Below are positions 1 through 5,614 of a stretch of DNA of 11,608 nucleotides, one piece after another. The stretch is from an uncultured Clostridia bacterium. Its GTDB lineage: Bacteria; Bacillota; Clostridia; TANB77; CAG-508. The DNA is taken from the NCBI GenBank assembly GCA_934167225.1, contig CAKPLD010000040.1, positions 1-11,608 on the forward strand. Direction: 5' to 3'. The notes under the pieces were generated by a model that was not told the DNA's origin, did no database searches, and worked only from the letters and a program-made list of their open reading frames with translations. The position numbers and the translations under genes are program-made. How positions within the stretch are numbered: the first letter of the stretch is position 1; every line of letters starts with the position of its first letter.

Positions 1-98
1 TACTTAAGAAAGCATAAATAAGCCACCAAAATATTGTATCTATATAACCAATTGCAATATTGTAAATAGTTGAAAGTATTTCCTCCTGATTTTTTCAT
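1..98 (-). CDS. Possible gene start at the left edge (partial, unrecognised)
   Basis: An open frame starts at the ATG at 98-96, which overlaps the TGA stop of the cupin gene as ATGA, and stays open for 32 codons to the window edge. The overlap suggests translational coupling. However, a strong Shine-Dalgarno-like GGAGG lies inside the frame (about 80-85) instead of before the ATG. Another frame downstream of it encodes a hydrophobic stretch (IAIGYIDTIFWWLIYAFLS) without a usual start codon. Either frame could be the real one, or this could be the remains of a membrane protein. No family recognised. Confidence 0.2.
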   Translation of the reverse strand, partial: MKKSGGNTFNYLQYCNWLYRYNILVAYLCFLK

Positions 99-400
99 AG
101 TTTATCATATTCCTCATTCGTAACCTTTTCGCACCATTCATTACTTGTATTTTCTCCTGGTACTTCTATCGCTAAATGACTAAACCATTTATCTTTTTTT
201 GCACCGTGCCAATGTTTAACATTGGCTGGAATGGTTACTACATCTCCTATTTTTAAACTTTGAGGCTTTTTACCTTCTTCTTGATACCATCCTTCTCCAT
301 CAACACAGATTAAAATTTGTCCTCCATTTTTGCTTGCTTTATGAATATGCCAATTGTTTCTACATTTAGGCTCAAATGTAACATTTGCAATAATCATCAT
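95..400 (-). CDS. Cupin domain protein, N-terminally shortened
   Basis: This 101-residue protein is almost entirely one cupin barrel of the kind linked to carboxymuconolactone decarboxylase (CMD) proteins. Likely metal ligands are H18 and H20 in NNWHIH, Q28 in GGQ, and H63/H65 in KHWHG, followed by the family's ending AIEVPGENTSNEW. Members of this group normally carry several dozen more residues before the IANVTFEP segment; here they are missing. The protein begins at tandem ATG codons (400 and 397) with no ribosome binding site, inside the end of an out-of-frame CMD remnant (372-464). The barrel itself looks undamaged, but translation may be poor. It lies in the same direction as the DXS-like gene and probably shares its transcript. 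The substrate is unknown; family members are often tied to redox or aldehyde metabolism. Domain call is secure; whether the gene is functional is uncertain. Confidence 0.72.
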   Translation of the reverse strand: MMIIANVTFEPKCRNNWHIHKASKNGGQILICVDGEGWYQEEGKKPQSLKIGDVVTIPANVKHWHGAKKDKWFSHLAIEVPGENTSNEWCEKVTNEEYDKL

Positions 401-464
401 TTATTTCAGCAAATTTTGGTGCAAAATCCCCTAATTTTTCCTTTCCAGCTGTTTGTTTTACCAT
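372..464 (-). pseudogene. N-terminal remnant of a carboxymuconolactone decarboxylase (AhpD-like) gene
   Basis: The ATG at 464 follows an AGAGGA ribosome binding site. The next 24 residues (MVKQTAGKEKLGDFAPKFAE, then INDD) match the usual opening of CMD-family proteins, which run for about 110 residues or more. The frame then departs from the family and stops after 30 codons. Just after the break, in another frame, the downstream cupin sequence begins. The picture is of a deletion that removed most of the CMD gene and the cupin's start, leaving the two ends out of frame. Identification is from memory of the family's N-terminus and is fairly confident. Confidence 0.6.
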
Positions 465-512
465 ATCTCATCATTCCTCTCTTTAATTTTAATATTTTTT
501 TATAATTTCATT

Positions 513-2279
513 TTACCTTTGTAAATTATTGTTTATATACTCAATTATAGATTCTATGTCCATATTTTCTTCTTTTAGTAATTCTTCTGGATTATATCTA
601 TCATAAAATTTCTTTTGCAATCCACAGTTTTTAACTTTGATATTTGTATCTCCAAAATATGATGCAATTTTTTGACCAAATCCACCATCTAGTATTCCGT
701 CTTCTAATGTTATTACTATATTATAATTATCTTTTAATTTATTTAATAATTTTGTATCTAAGCCTGTAGCAAATCTTGGATTGATTAAAGTAGGCTTAAA
801 TCCTAAGTTTTCTTTAATATTTTCTGCAACTTTTTTTCCTCTTTGGTAAAAATCTCCTAATGCAATTATTGCAACTTTTTCTCCTTCTTGTTCTATCTTG
901 TATGTATTAATTTCATTGTAATTTTTATCAGCTTTTCTATAATCAACTTCATTTCCTGGAAGTAATATCATTACAGGATGTTCTTTTTGATTAATTGACC
1001 AATCTAACATATTTAGTAATTCGTCTTTTGAAGAAGGACATAGCATAATTAAATTTGGTATATTTGAAAATGCAGAAATACCAAAAATCCCCAAGTGTGT
1101 TACATCTGTTAAACCATCAAAATTTGCATAATTTAAAAGTATTGTAACTGGACTATTATTTATACAAACATCATGTGAAATTTGATCATAACATCTTTGC
1201 ATAAATGTTACATTTGTTATAACTAATGGTTTTGCACCTTCCTTTGCCATGCCTGCTGCCATTGCAACAGCTTGTTCTTCTGCAATTCCAACATCCACAA
1301 ATTGTTTTCCTAGTTCATTTCTATCATTTTGATTCAAACCAAAACTTCCTGGCATATTAGGTGTTACAACTATAAATTCTTTATCTTCTTTAGCTTTATT
1401 TAAAATATATTTTCTTGCTATTCCTGTATAATTTTCTTCTGTACCAAAATCAATGGTTGGTAAGCCTGTTTCTTTATCAAATGGAACTGTCCAATGCCAA
1501 TTTTCCTTATTTTCTTCTGCTAATTTATAGCCTTTTCCTTTTTGAGTATTAATATGAACAACTATTGGATGATCAATATCTTTTACTTTTTCAAATATTT
1601 TAATCATTGATTCAATGTCATTTCCGTTTTCTTCATATATATAGTCTAGTCCAATTGCTTTAAACATGTTATTTGTAGCTTTTCCTTTTGTTTCTCTTAG
1701 TTCTTTTAAATTTTTATAAATCCCTCCATGTGTTTCTGATATAGATTGTTGATTGTCATTTACTATAATTATTAGATTAGAATTTAATTCAGAACCTGCA
1801 ACATTTAATCCTTCCAATGCCTCTCCACCTGATAATGAACCATCTCCAATTAGTGCTATAATATTTTCTTTTTTTCCCAATAAATCTCTTGCTTTTGCTA
1901 AACCTGTTGCCAAAGAAATAGATGTTGAAGTATGACCTACATAAAAAAAATCATGTTTACTTTCTTCTGGATTTGTGTAACCTGAATCTTCTTTAAAATG
2001 TTTATCATCTATATATCCAGTTTTTCTTCCTGTTAACATTTTGTGTGGATAACTTTGATGAGATACATCAAATATAAATTTGTCTTCTGGTGAATTAAAT
2101 ACATAATGCATTGCAATTTCAGTTTCTACAATTCCAAAATTTGGTCCAAAATGTCCACCTATTTTTGTTAGTCTATTAAATAGACCATTTCTAATGTCAT
2201 TTGCCAATACTTTCAATTCTTCCATATTTAATTTTTTTACATCATCTGGACTATTGATGTCTTTTAATATTTCATACAT
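513..2279 (-). CDS. DXS-like thiamine-diphosphate transketolase-family enzyme
   Basis: This protein of 588 residues has the full DXS layout: a ThDP-binding N-terminal domain (about 1-270), a transketolase pyrimidine-binding domain (about 285-445) and a C-terminal domain (about 460-588). ThDP features are present: H43 in GGHFG, H74 in DVSHQ, H116 in GHTSTS, the GDG at 145-147 followed by NDN at 174-176, and the glutamate E334 in IAEEQ. R362 and H395 match E. coli DXS R398 and H431. By contrast, E. coli R99, Y392, R420 and R478 correspond to P104, N356, Y384 and P441, so the clamp for the acceptor phosphate seems lost. It is likely to join pyruvate-derived acetyl units to an aldehyde other than glyceraldehyde-3-phosphate (inference). 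The start at 2279 is chosen because GGAGGT lies 7 nt before it; an upstream in-frame ATG at 2303 has no such site. A MerR-type promoter drives it. Automatic pipelines would call it dxs. Confidence 0.8.
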   Translation of the reverse strand: MYEILKDINSPDDVKKLNMEELKVLANDIRNGLFNRLTKIGGHFGPNFGIVETEIAMHYVFNSPEDKFIFDVSHQSYPHKMLTGRKTGYIDDKHFKEDSGYTNPEESKHDFFYVGHTSTSISLATGLAKARDLLGKKENIIALIGDGSLSGGEALEGLNVAGSELNSNLIIIVNDNQQSISETHGGIYKNLKELRETKGKATNNMFKAIGLDYIYEENGNDIESMIKIFEKVKDIDHPIVVHINTQKGKGYKLAEENKENWHWTVPFDKETGLPTIDFGTEENYTGIARKYILNKAKEDKEFIVVTPNMPGSFGLNQNDRNELGKQFVDVGIAEEQAVAMAAGMAKEGAKPLVITNVTFMQRCYDQISHDVCINNSPVTILLNYANFDGLTDVTHLGIFGISAFSNIPNLIMLCPSSKDELLNMLDWSINQKEHPVMILLPGNEVDYRKADKNYNEINTYKIEQEGEKVAIIALGDFYQRGKKVAENIKENLGFKPTLINPRFATGLDTKLLNKLKDNYNIVITLEDGILDGGFGQKIASYFGDTNIKVKNCGLQKKFYDRYNPEELLKEENMDIESIIEYINNNLQR

Positions 2280-2322
2280 ATTTTTTACCTCCACGTATAT
2301 CATTTTATAAGCCTTGTTTTTC

Positions 2323-2345
2323 TATATTGCCTTTGTTGCAATATA
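2323..2345 (-). promoter_or_regulatory. Small hairpin in the leader of the DXS-like gene
   Basis: TATATTGC and GCAATATA form a perfect 8-bp stem around a 7-nt loop within the roughly 100-nt leader between the MerR-type promoter and the start codon. It is not followed by a T-run, so it is not an intrinsic terminator. It may affect mRNA stability or be chance in AT-rich DNA. Confidence 0.3.
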
Positions 2346-2357
2346 AATCACCACTTA

Positions 2358-2386
2358 TTGACATTCTATATGATTTAATATATATT
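2358..2386 (+). promoter_or_regulatory. Promoter of the MerR regulator gene
   Basis: TTGACA (2358-2363), a 17-bp spacer and TATATT (2381-2386) form a near-consensus housekeeping promoter pointing at the MerR gene. Transcription would start near 2393, so the dyad operator at 2398-2419 falls just downstream of the start, where bound regulator could repress its own gene. Confidence 0.65.
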
Positions 2387-2387
2387 A

Positions 2388-2418
2388 TATATACCACCTC
2401 GACCTTGGTTTAGGTCAA
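2388..2418 (-). promoter_or_regulatory. MerR-type promoter with 19-bp spacer for the DXS-like gene
   Basis: On the minus strand, TTGACC (2418-2413) and TATATA (2393-2388) are separated by exactly 19 bp. Overlong spacers of 19-20 bp with an operator inside are the hallmark of promoters that MerR-family proteins activate by twisting the DNA. A TATAAT overlapping further downstream (2389-2384) would give a 23-bp spacer and is less likely. The start site would be near 2381, giving a leader of about 100 nt. Confidence 0.7.
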
Positions 2419-2419
2419 G
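2398..2419. promoter_or_regulatory. Dyad operator for the MerR regulator
   Basis: CTCGACCT (2398-2405) and AGGTCAAG (2412-2419) are inverted repeats with one mismatch around a 6-bp centre. The dyad occupies most of the 19-bp spacer of the minus-strand promoter and part of its -35 box, and it lies just after the predicted start of the plus-strand regulator transcript. This placement fits activation of the enzyme gene and autorepression of the regulator. Confidence 0.68.
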
Positions 2420-2461
2420 TGTTTTTTTGAAATTTTTTAAATTTTTTGGAGGTAAATTTGT

Positions 2462-2932
2462 ATGGAATTAACTATTGGCGAAGTATCTGAAAAGACAGGA
2501 CTAAGTATATCAAAATTAAGATATTATGATGAACATGGTCTTATTCCTAATTTAAAAAGATCTTCCTCTGGTCTTAGGAAATTTAGTATAGAAAACTTAG
2601 AAGCTATAACTATTATTGAGTGTTTAAAAACATCTGGTATGCAATTAAAAGAAATTAAAGAATTTATGAAATGGTGCTCTCAAGGAGAAAAAACAATAGA
2701 TAAAAGATTAGAAATGTTTAATAAGCAAGAAACGAATATACTTAATCAAATTGAAACTTTAAAAGAAAGTTTAGATTTAATTCATTTCAAACAGTGGTAT
2801 TATTCAACTGCTAAATACCACAATTCTGAAAAATTCGTTAAAAATATGAGTTTTGATGATATGCCAGAAGATATTCAAAAATTATATAAGAAGACTCATC
2901 TTTATGAAGAAAAAAATAATAGGCAGGATTAA
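2462..2932 (+). CDS. MerR-family transcriptional regulator (AdhR-like)
   Basis: This 156-residue DNA-binding activator has the MerR winged helix at the N-terminus (about residues 1-70, including LTIGEVSEKTGLS and LRYYDEHGLI) and a long coiled-coil dimerisation helix (about 78-115). It lacks the C-terminal metal-binding cysteines of MerR/CueR types. C54, in the IECLKTSGM segment, aligns from memory with C52 of B. subtilis AdhR, the cysteine reported to sense aldehydes and other thiol-reactive electrophiles; C72 is a second cysteine. The start at 2462 follows GGAGG (2448-2452) by 9 nt. It is the only clear plus-strand gene, divergent from the DXS-like gene, with a shared control region of about 180 bp carrying two promoters and one dyad. 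Its inducer is not visible from sequence; an electrophile or aldehyde is my inference. Family certain, subgroup likely. Confidence 0.88.
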   Translation: MELTIGEVSEKTGLSISKLRYYDEHGLIPNLKRSSSGLRKFSIENLEAITIIECLKTSGMQLKEIKEFMKWCSQGEKTIDKRLEMFNKQETNILNQIETLKESLDLIHFKQWYYSTAKYHNSEKFVKNMSFDDMPEDIQKLYKKTHLYEEKNNRQD

Positions 2933-2981
2933 ATTTCTACCTATCATTTATATAATTTGTAGGGATGATTATCCACTGATA

Positions 2982-3596
2982 TTATATCTCCATATTTATT
3001 AACTCACTTATATCCTTAATTTTTTTATAATACTTATCGCATTTTCCAAAACCATATTCAGCCCATATAAAGTGCAATCCATTCATATTTGCTGATTCAC
3101 AATCCTTCTTTGTATCTCCAACATATATAGCTTTTGCAATTTTATTTCTCTTAATTAATTCTTTTATATTTTTTTCTTTGCTTAATCCTGTATTACCTGA
3201 ACATTCATAATCTTTAAAATACTTTTCTATGGAATAATGTTCTAAAAAAGCTTCTATATATCCTGATTGACAATTGCTCACAATATATAAATTATAATTA
3301 TTGGATAAATCTTTAATTGTTTTAATTGTATTTTTATAAATGTGCCCCCCATTTTTCTTTAAATATTTATTCTCATTTTCCTGACATTTAGTAATAAATT
3401 CATTTCCTTCTTCACTATTTCCTTTAAATAAATATTCAATTATTTCATCTTTTGTAAATCCCATTATTTGTTTAATCTTTTCTTGATTAATCTTAATATT
3501 ATAATTTTCAGCTACCTCTTTCCACACTTGTTCAATTTCTATTGATGTATCCCATAATGTTCCATCTAAATCAAATATAATTGCTTTGTCTAACAT
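2982..3596 (-). CDS. HAD-superfamily phosphatase, phosphoglycolate phosphatase-like
   Basis: A 204-residue cytosolic phosphatase of HAD subfamily IA. Motif I is FDLDGT with nucleophile D9 and acid/base D11. Motif II is S107 in IVSNC, motif III probably K140, and motif IV is GDTKKD with D161 and D165 for Mg2+. The helical cap lies between about residues 15 and 85. The substrate cannot be told from the sequence; relatives act on phosphoglycolate, sugar phosphates or nucleotides. It starts at an ATG preceded by GGAGAT that overlaps the stop of the upstream Nudix gene (TAGGAG), so the two are tightly coupled with a 9-nt gap. It converges with the MerR gene, with 49 bp between their stops and no clear terminator there. 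Confidence 0.85.
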   Translation of the reverse strand: MLDKAIIFDLDGTLWDTSIEIEQVWKEVAENYNIKINQEKIKQIMGFTKDEIIEYLFKGNSEEGNEFITKCQENENKYLKKNGGHIYKNTIKTIKDLSNNYNLYIVSNCQSGYIEAFLEHYSIEKYFKDYECSGNTGLSKEKNIKELIKRNKIAKAIYVGDTKKDCESANMNGLHFIWAEYGFGKCDKYYKKIKDISELINMEI

Positions 3597-3605
3597 TTTT
3601 ATCTC

Positions 3606-4097
3606 CTATTTTAATTTTAAATAATCTAAACATAACTCAAAAAATTCTGTATGACTTTCAGAAAAAACTTCATTTTTTATTAATTCATTTATTTCATCTA
3701 TTGTAGCCCATTTTACATCTTCCACTTCTTCTTTCTGAATCTTTATTTTCTTTATATCTATATCTTCTTTTAAATAATAAATATCAACAAAATCATCTTC
3801 GGTCTTTATTGTTTTAAACAATTTAATATTTTCTTCTACTATATCAACACCTAATTCTTCTTTAATTTCTGTTATTATCCCCTGTTTACTTGTTTCTCCT
3901 GATACTGGGTGTCCTCCTGTAGTAGCCCATTTACCATCTTTCTTTTTTACTCTCTTTTGAATCAAAAATTCATTTTTACTATTTTGTATAAAAACTATTA
4001 CAGTTATATAATAACGTCCTTTAGGTACATCTTGTCCTTTATAAATTGTTTCTCCTGTTAATTCTTTGTTTTCATCATATAAATCTCTTAATTCCAT
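3606..4097 (-). CDS. Nudix hydrolase, YfcD / isopentenyl-diphosphate isomerase-like type
   Basis: A 163-residue enzyme predicted to cleave a nucleoside-diphosphate-linked or other diphosphate substrate. The N-terminal ELRDLYDENKE / YKGQDVPKGRYY segment is typical of the YfcD-like Nudix branch. The Nudix box runs from G62 to V84: G62, E68, then T76-E77-I78, E80, E81 and G83. The usual arginine of the REUxEE core is threonine here, but all metal-binding glutamates remain. The start at 4097 has AGGAGA 6 nt upstream. It is followed at once by the HAD phosphatase, suggesting successive dephosphorylation steps. No promoter is seen just upstream; it lies directly behind the decayed region 4123-5042 and may depend on read-through. 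Substrate unknown. Confidence 0.85.
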   Translation of the reverse strand: MELRDLYDENKELTGETIYKGQDVPKGRYYITVIVFIQNSKNEFLIQKRVKKKDGKWATTGGHPVSGETSKQGIITEIKEELGVDIVEENIKLFKTIKTEDDFVDIYYLKEDIDIKKIKIQKEEVEDVKWATIDEINELIKNEVFSESHTEFFELCLDYLKLK

Positions 4098-4122
4098 AGC
4101 TAATCTCCTTATAAAATTTTTA

Positions 4123-4375
4123 TTATTTTATCATATTAATATAAGAGTTTTCAAACATATTTATATCATATTGTTTTTGCCATTTTTCAGATGGTATTTT
4201 CTTTCTATATATATTTGGTTGTTTATAATTTTTAATAGATGATTTTTTAACTCATTTTTATTATTTTTAAAGATATAATTATAATCGTTTCCAACTGTCA
4301 ATTCATTAAATGTTGGTATATCATTTAATATTGTATAAAATCATATTTTTCCATATTAATTTTTCTTTCATTCAT
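4123..4375 (-). pseudogene. Probable glycosyltransferase C-terminal remnant, frameshifted
   Basis: No intact gene is present. Three frames in turn give protein-like sequence: a short MNERKINMEKYDFIQY (4375-4325), then about 30 residues including FNELTVGNDYNYIFKNNKNE, then a tail with SEKWQKQYDINMFENSYINM ending at a TAA at 4123. The order and character (a YIFKNN-NEL segment, then W-K-YD-IN-MVE-YI-like ending) resemble the C-terminus of GT4-type glycosyltransferases. At least two frame changes separate the pieces. The identification is tentative; a coding past is more certain than the family. Confidence 0.35.
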
Positions 4376-4780
4376 TATCTATTATTATTTTGTCTGGAAT
4401 TTTAGCATTTAAAGTTATCTTTTTATTTTCTTTTATTAATGCAACCTTATCTGTTGCATAGGAATTTGTTGAAAGCATTGTTGGAATACAAATAAAATCA
4501 ACCTCCAGCTTATTTGCTATATATTTTCCTATATCAATAGTGCTTCCACCTCCATAGCTCACTACTGAAGATATTGTATGATTTTTTTAATAAACTCATC
4601 TATTTTATTAATGTTTTTTGTTAGATTGTGCCAATTTACCATTAAACATTGATTATTTTTTATATTATTCTTTTCAATTGATGTTGGCGAATAGATAATT
4701 AGTTCATTTTGCTTTAAATTTTCTATATACTTTCTGCTACTACCTTCTTGGGCTGCATCATTAAAATTATCAGACTTCAT
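4368..4780 (-). pseudogene. Iron-containing alcohol dehydrogenase / sn-glycerol-1-phosphate dehydrogenase-like, frameshifted and truncated
   Basis: The ATG at 4780 has a good AAGGAG site 6 nt upstream. The first frame runs to a stop at 4562-4564, ending in a helix-like NKIDEFIKKI segment. The sequence then continues in another frame: TISSVVSYGGGSTIDIGKY, where GGGSTID is the nucleotide-binding motif of the family, then IPTMLSTNSYATDKVAL, characteristic of glycerol-1-phosphate dehydrogenase (AraM/EgsA)-like proteins, ending IPDKIIIDNE at 4368. A single frameshift near 4575 would join them. Even rejoined, it has only about 135 residues of an expected 350 or more and lacks the metal-binding C-terminal half, so it cannot be active. 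It sits between a broken sugar-nucleotide gene and a probable glycosyltransferase tail. Confidence 0.6.
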
Positions 4781-4790
4781 AACTTTCTCC

Positions 4791-5030
4791 TTATAAATAT
4801 TTTTTAAACTCTTTATCACATTTTATTTTTTCGATTAAATTAGGTAGTTCGCCCATCTTATCTTTATTTGCAATAAGTATAACATTATTACTATTTATTA
4901 TATTTAAGTCTTTGACTCCAACTACTGCAATTACTGTACTATTATCATCATTATATTTTATATATCCAAAACCAGTTGCAGGATATGTTGGCTTTATTCC
5001 AATTGTTACTATATTTTCTTCTTTATTCAA
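4791..5030 (-). pseudogene. Mannose-1-phosphate guanylyltransferase remnant with internal deletion
   Basis: The frame contains TIGIKPTYPATGFGYIKY, a hallmark of the middle of mannose-1-phosphate guanylyltransferases. It is followed directly by VIAVVGVKDLNIINSNNVIL and a tail (DKMGELPNLIEKIK) that normally lies over 100 residues later, near the end of the nucleotidyltransferase core. The first 130 or so residues, including the nucleotide-binding start, are absent; the frame opens at a TTG with only a distant GGTGA before it. It is a double-deletion product of about 79 residues and surely inactive. It would once have made GDP-mannose for surface glycans. Confidence 0.62.
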
Positions 5031-5063
5031 ACTAATATACTCACCTTTTTATTTTTTCTACTA

Positions 5064-5150
5064 TTAATTACCTTTTAATGCCATTTTTTCTGCAACTATC
5101 ATCATTTCTTTTTGAAATTTCAAACTTCCACATAGTGTTATTATCTTCAT
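5064..5150 (-). pseudogene. First 28 codons of a nucleoside 2-deoxyribosyltransferase-like gene
   Basis: A 28-residue ORF starts at 5150 behind GAGGTG. Its sequence (KIITLCGSLKFQKEMMIVAE, then KMALKGN) is the typical opening of small nucleoside 2-deoxyribosyltransferase-like proteins, where the LCGS(L/I)(K/R)F motif forms part of the nucleotide site; those proteins have over 100 residues. The frame stops right after the first strand-helix unit and nothing downstream resembles the rest, so it looks cut by a deletion that also removed the start of the guanylyltransferase. It would have been the third gene of the nucleotide-housecleaning group. Confidence 0.5.
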
Positions 5151-5168
5151 TACCACACCTCTAACTTT

Positions 5169-5594
5169 TTAATATTTATCAATTTCCGTTCCATTTTTTA
5201 AATAAACTTTTATCTGTCTTATGATATGAGGTATATTATAATTTCCTGCAAATATAGAGTTATCTAATAATCTATCGCTTATAGTTACCCATTCTAATTT
5301 ATTTTTTTCTTCTACTAAATTTACTTCATGTTTTAAAATTCCATAATAAACTTGCAAATTATTTTCATATTTAAAATAATTCAAATCCATAAAATGCTCT
5401 AATTCTATATCATTACAAGATATACCTGTTTCTTCGAACAATTCTCTATATGCTGCTTCATCATTAGATTCTCCATTTTCTACTTTTCCACCGACAAAAT
5501 TATATAACCCTTTATATGGTTCCTTTGCTCTTATGCAAAAAAGAATTTTACTTAAATCTTTATTAAATATGACTATTAAATTTAATTTTCTCAT
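5169..5594 (-). CDS. Nudix hydrolase, MutT/8-oxo-dGTPase-like
   Basis: A compact 141-residue Nudix enzyme. The box spans about residues 36-58: G36, E42, R50-E51-L52, E54-E55, G57, matching the full GX5EX7REUXEEXGU pattern. It starts with a beta strand (LNLIVIFNKD) and has GLYNFVGGKVE before the box, as in MutT/NUDT1-like nucleotide sanitisers, so hydrolysis of a modified or excess nucleoside triphosphate is the best guess. The ATG at 5594 is preferred because AGGAG lies 6 nt upstream; a TTG at 5600 in the same frame is too close to that site. It follows the ASCH-MazG-like gene by 20 bp in one transcript. Family is certain, substrate unknown. Confidence 0.88.
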   Translation of the reverse strand: MRKLNLIVIFNKDLSKILFCIRAKEPYKGLYNFVGGKVENGESNDEAAYRELFEETGISCNDIELEHFMDLNYFKYENNLQVYYGILKHEVNLVEEKNKLEWVTISDRLLDNSIFAGNYNIPHIIRQIKVYLKNGTEIDKY

Positions 5595-5614
5595 ATACAA
5601 CTCCTTGATTATTA

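Noticed and set aside
2933..2981. Possible bidirectional terminator between the converging MerR and HAD genes
   Set aside because: Only 4-5 bp complementary segments (CCTA/TAGG, ATCAT/ATGAT) are present and no T-run follows on either strand.
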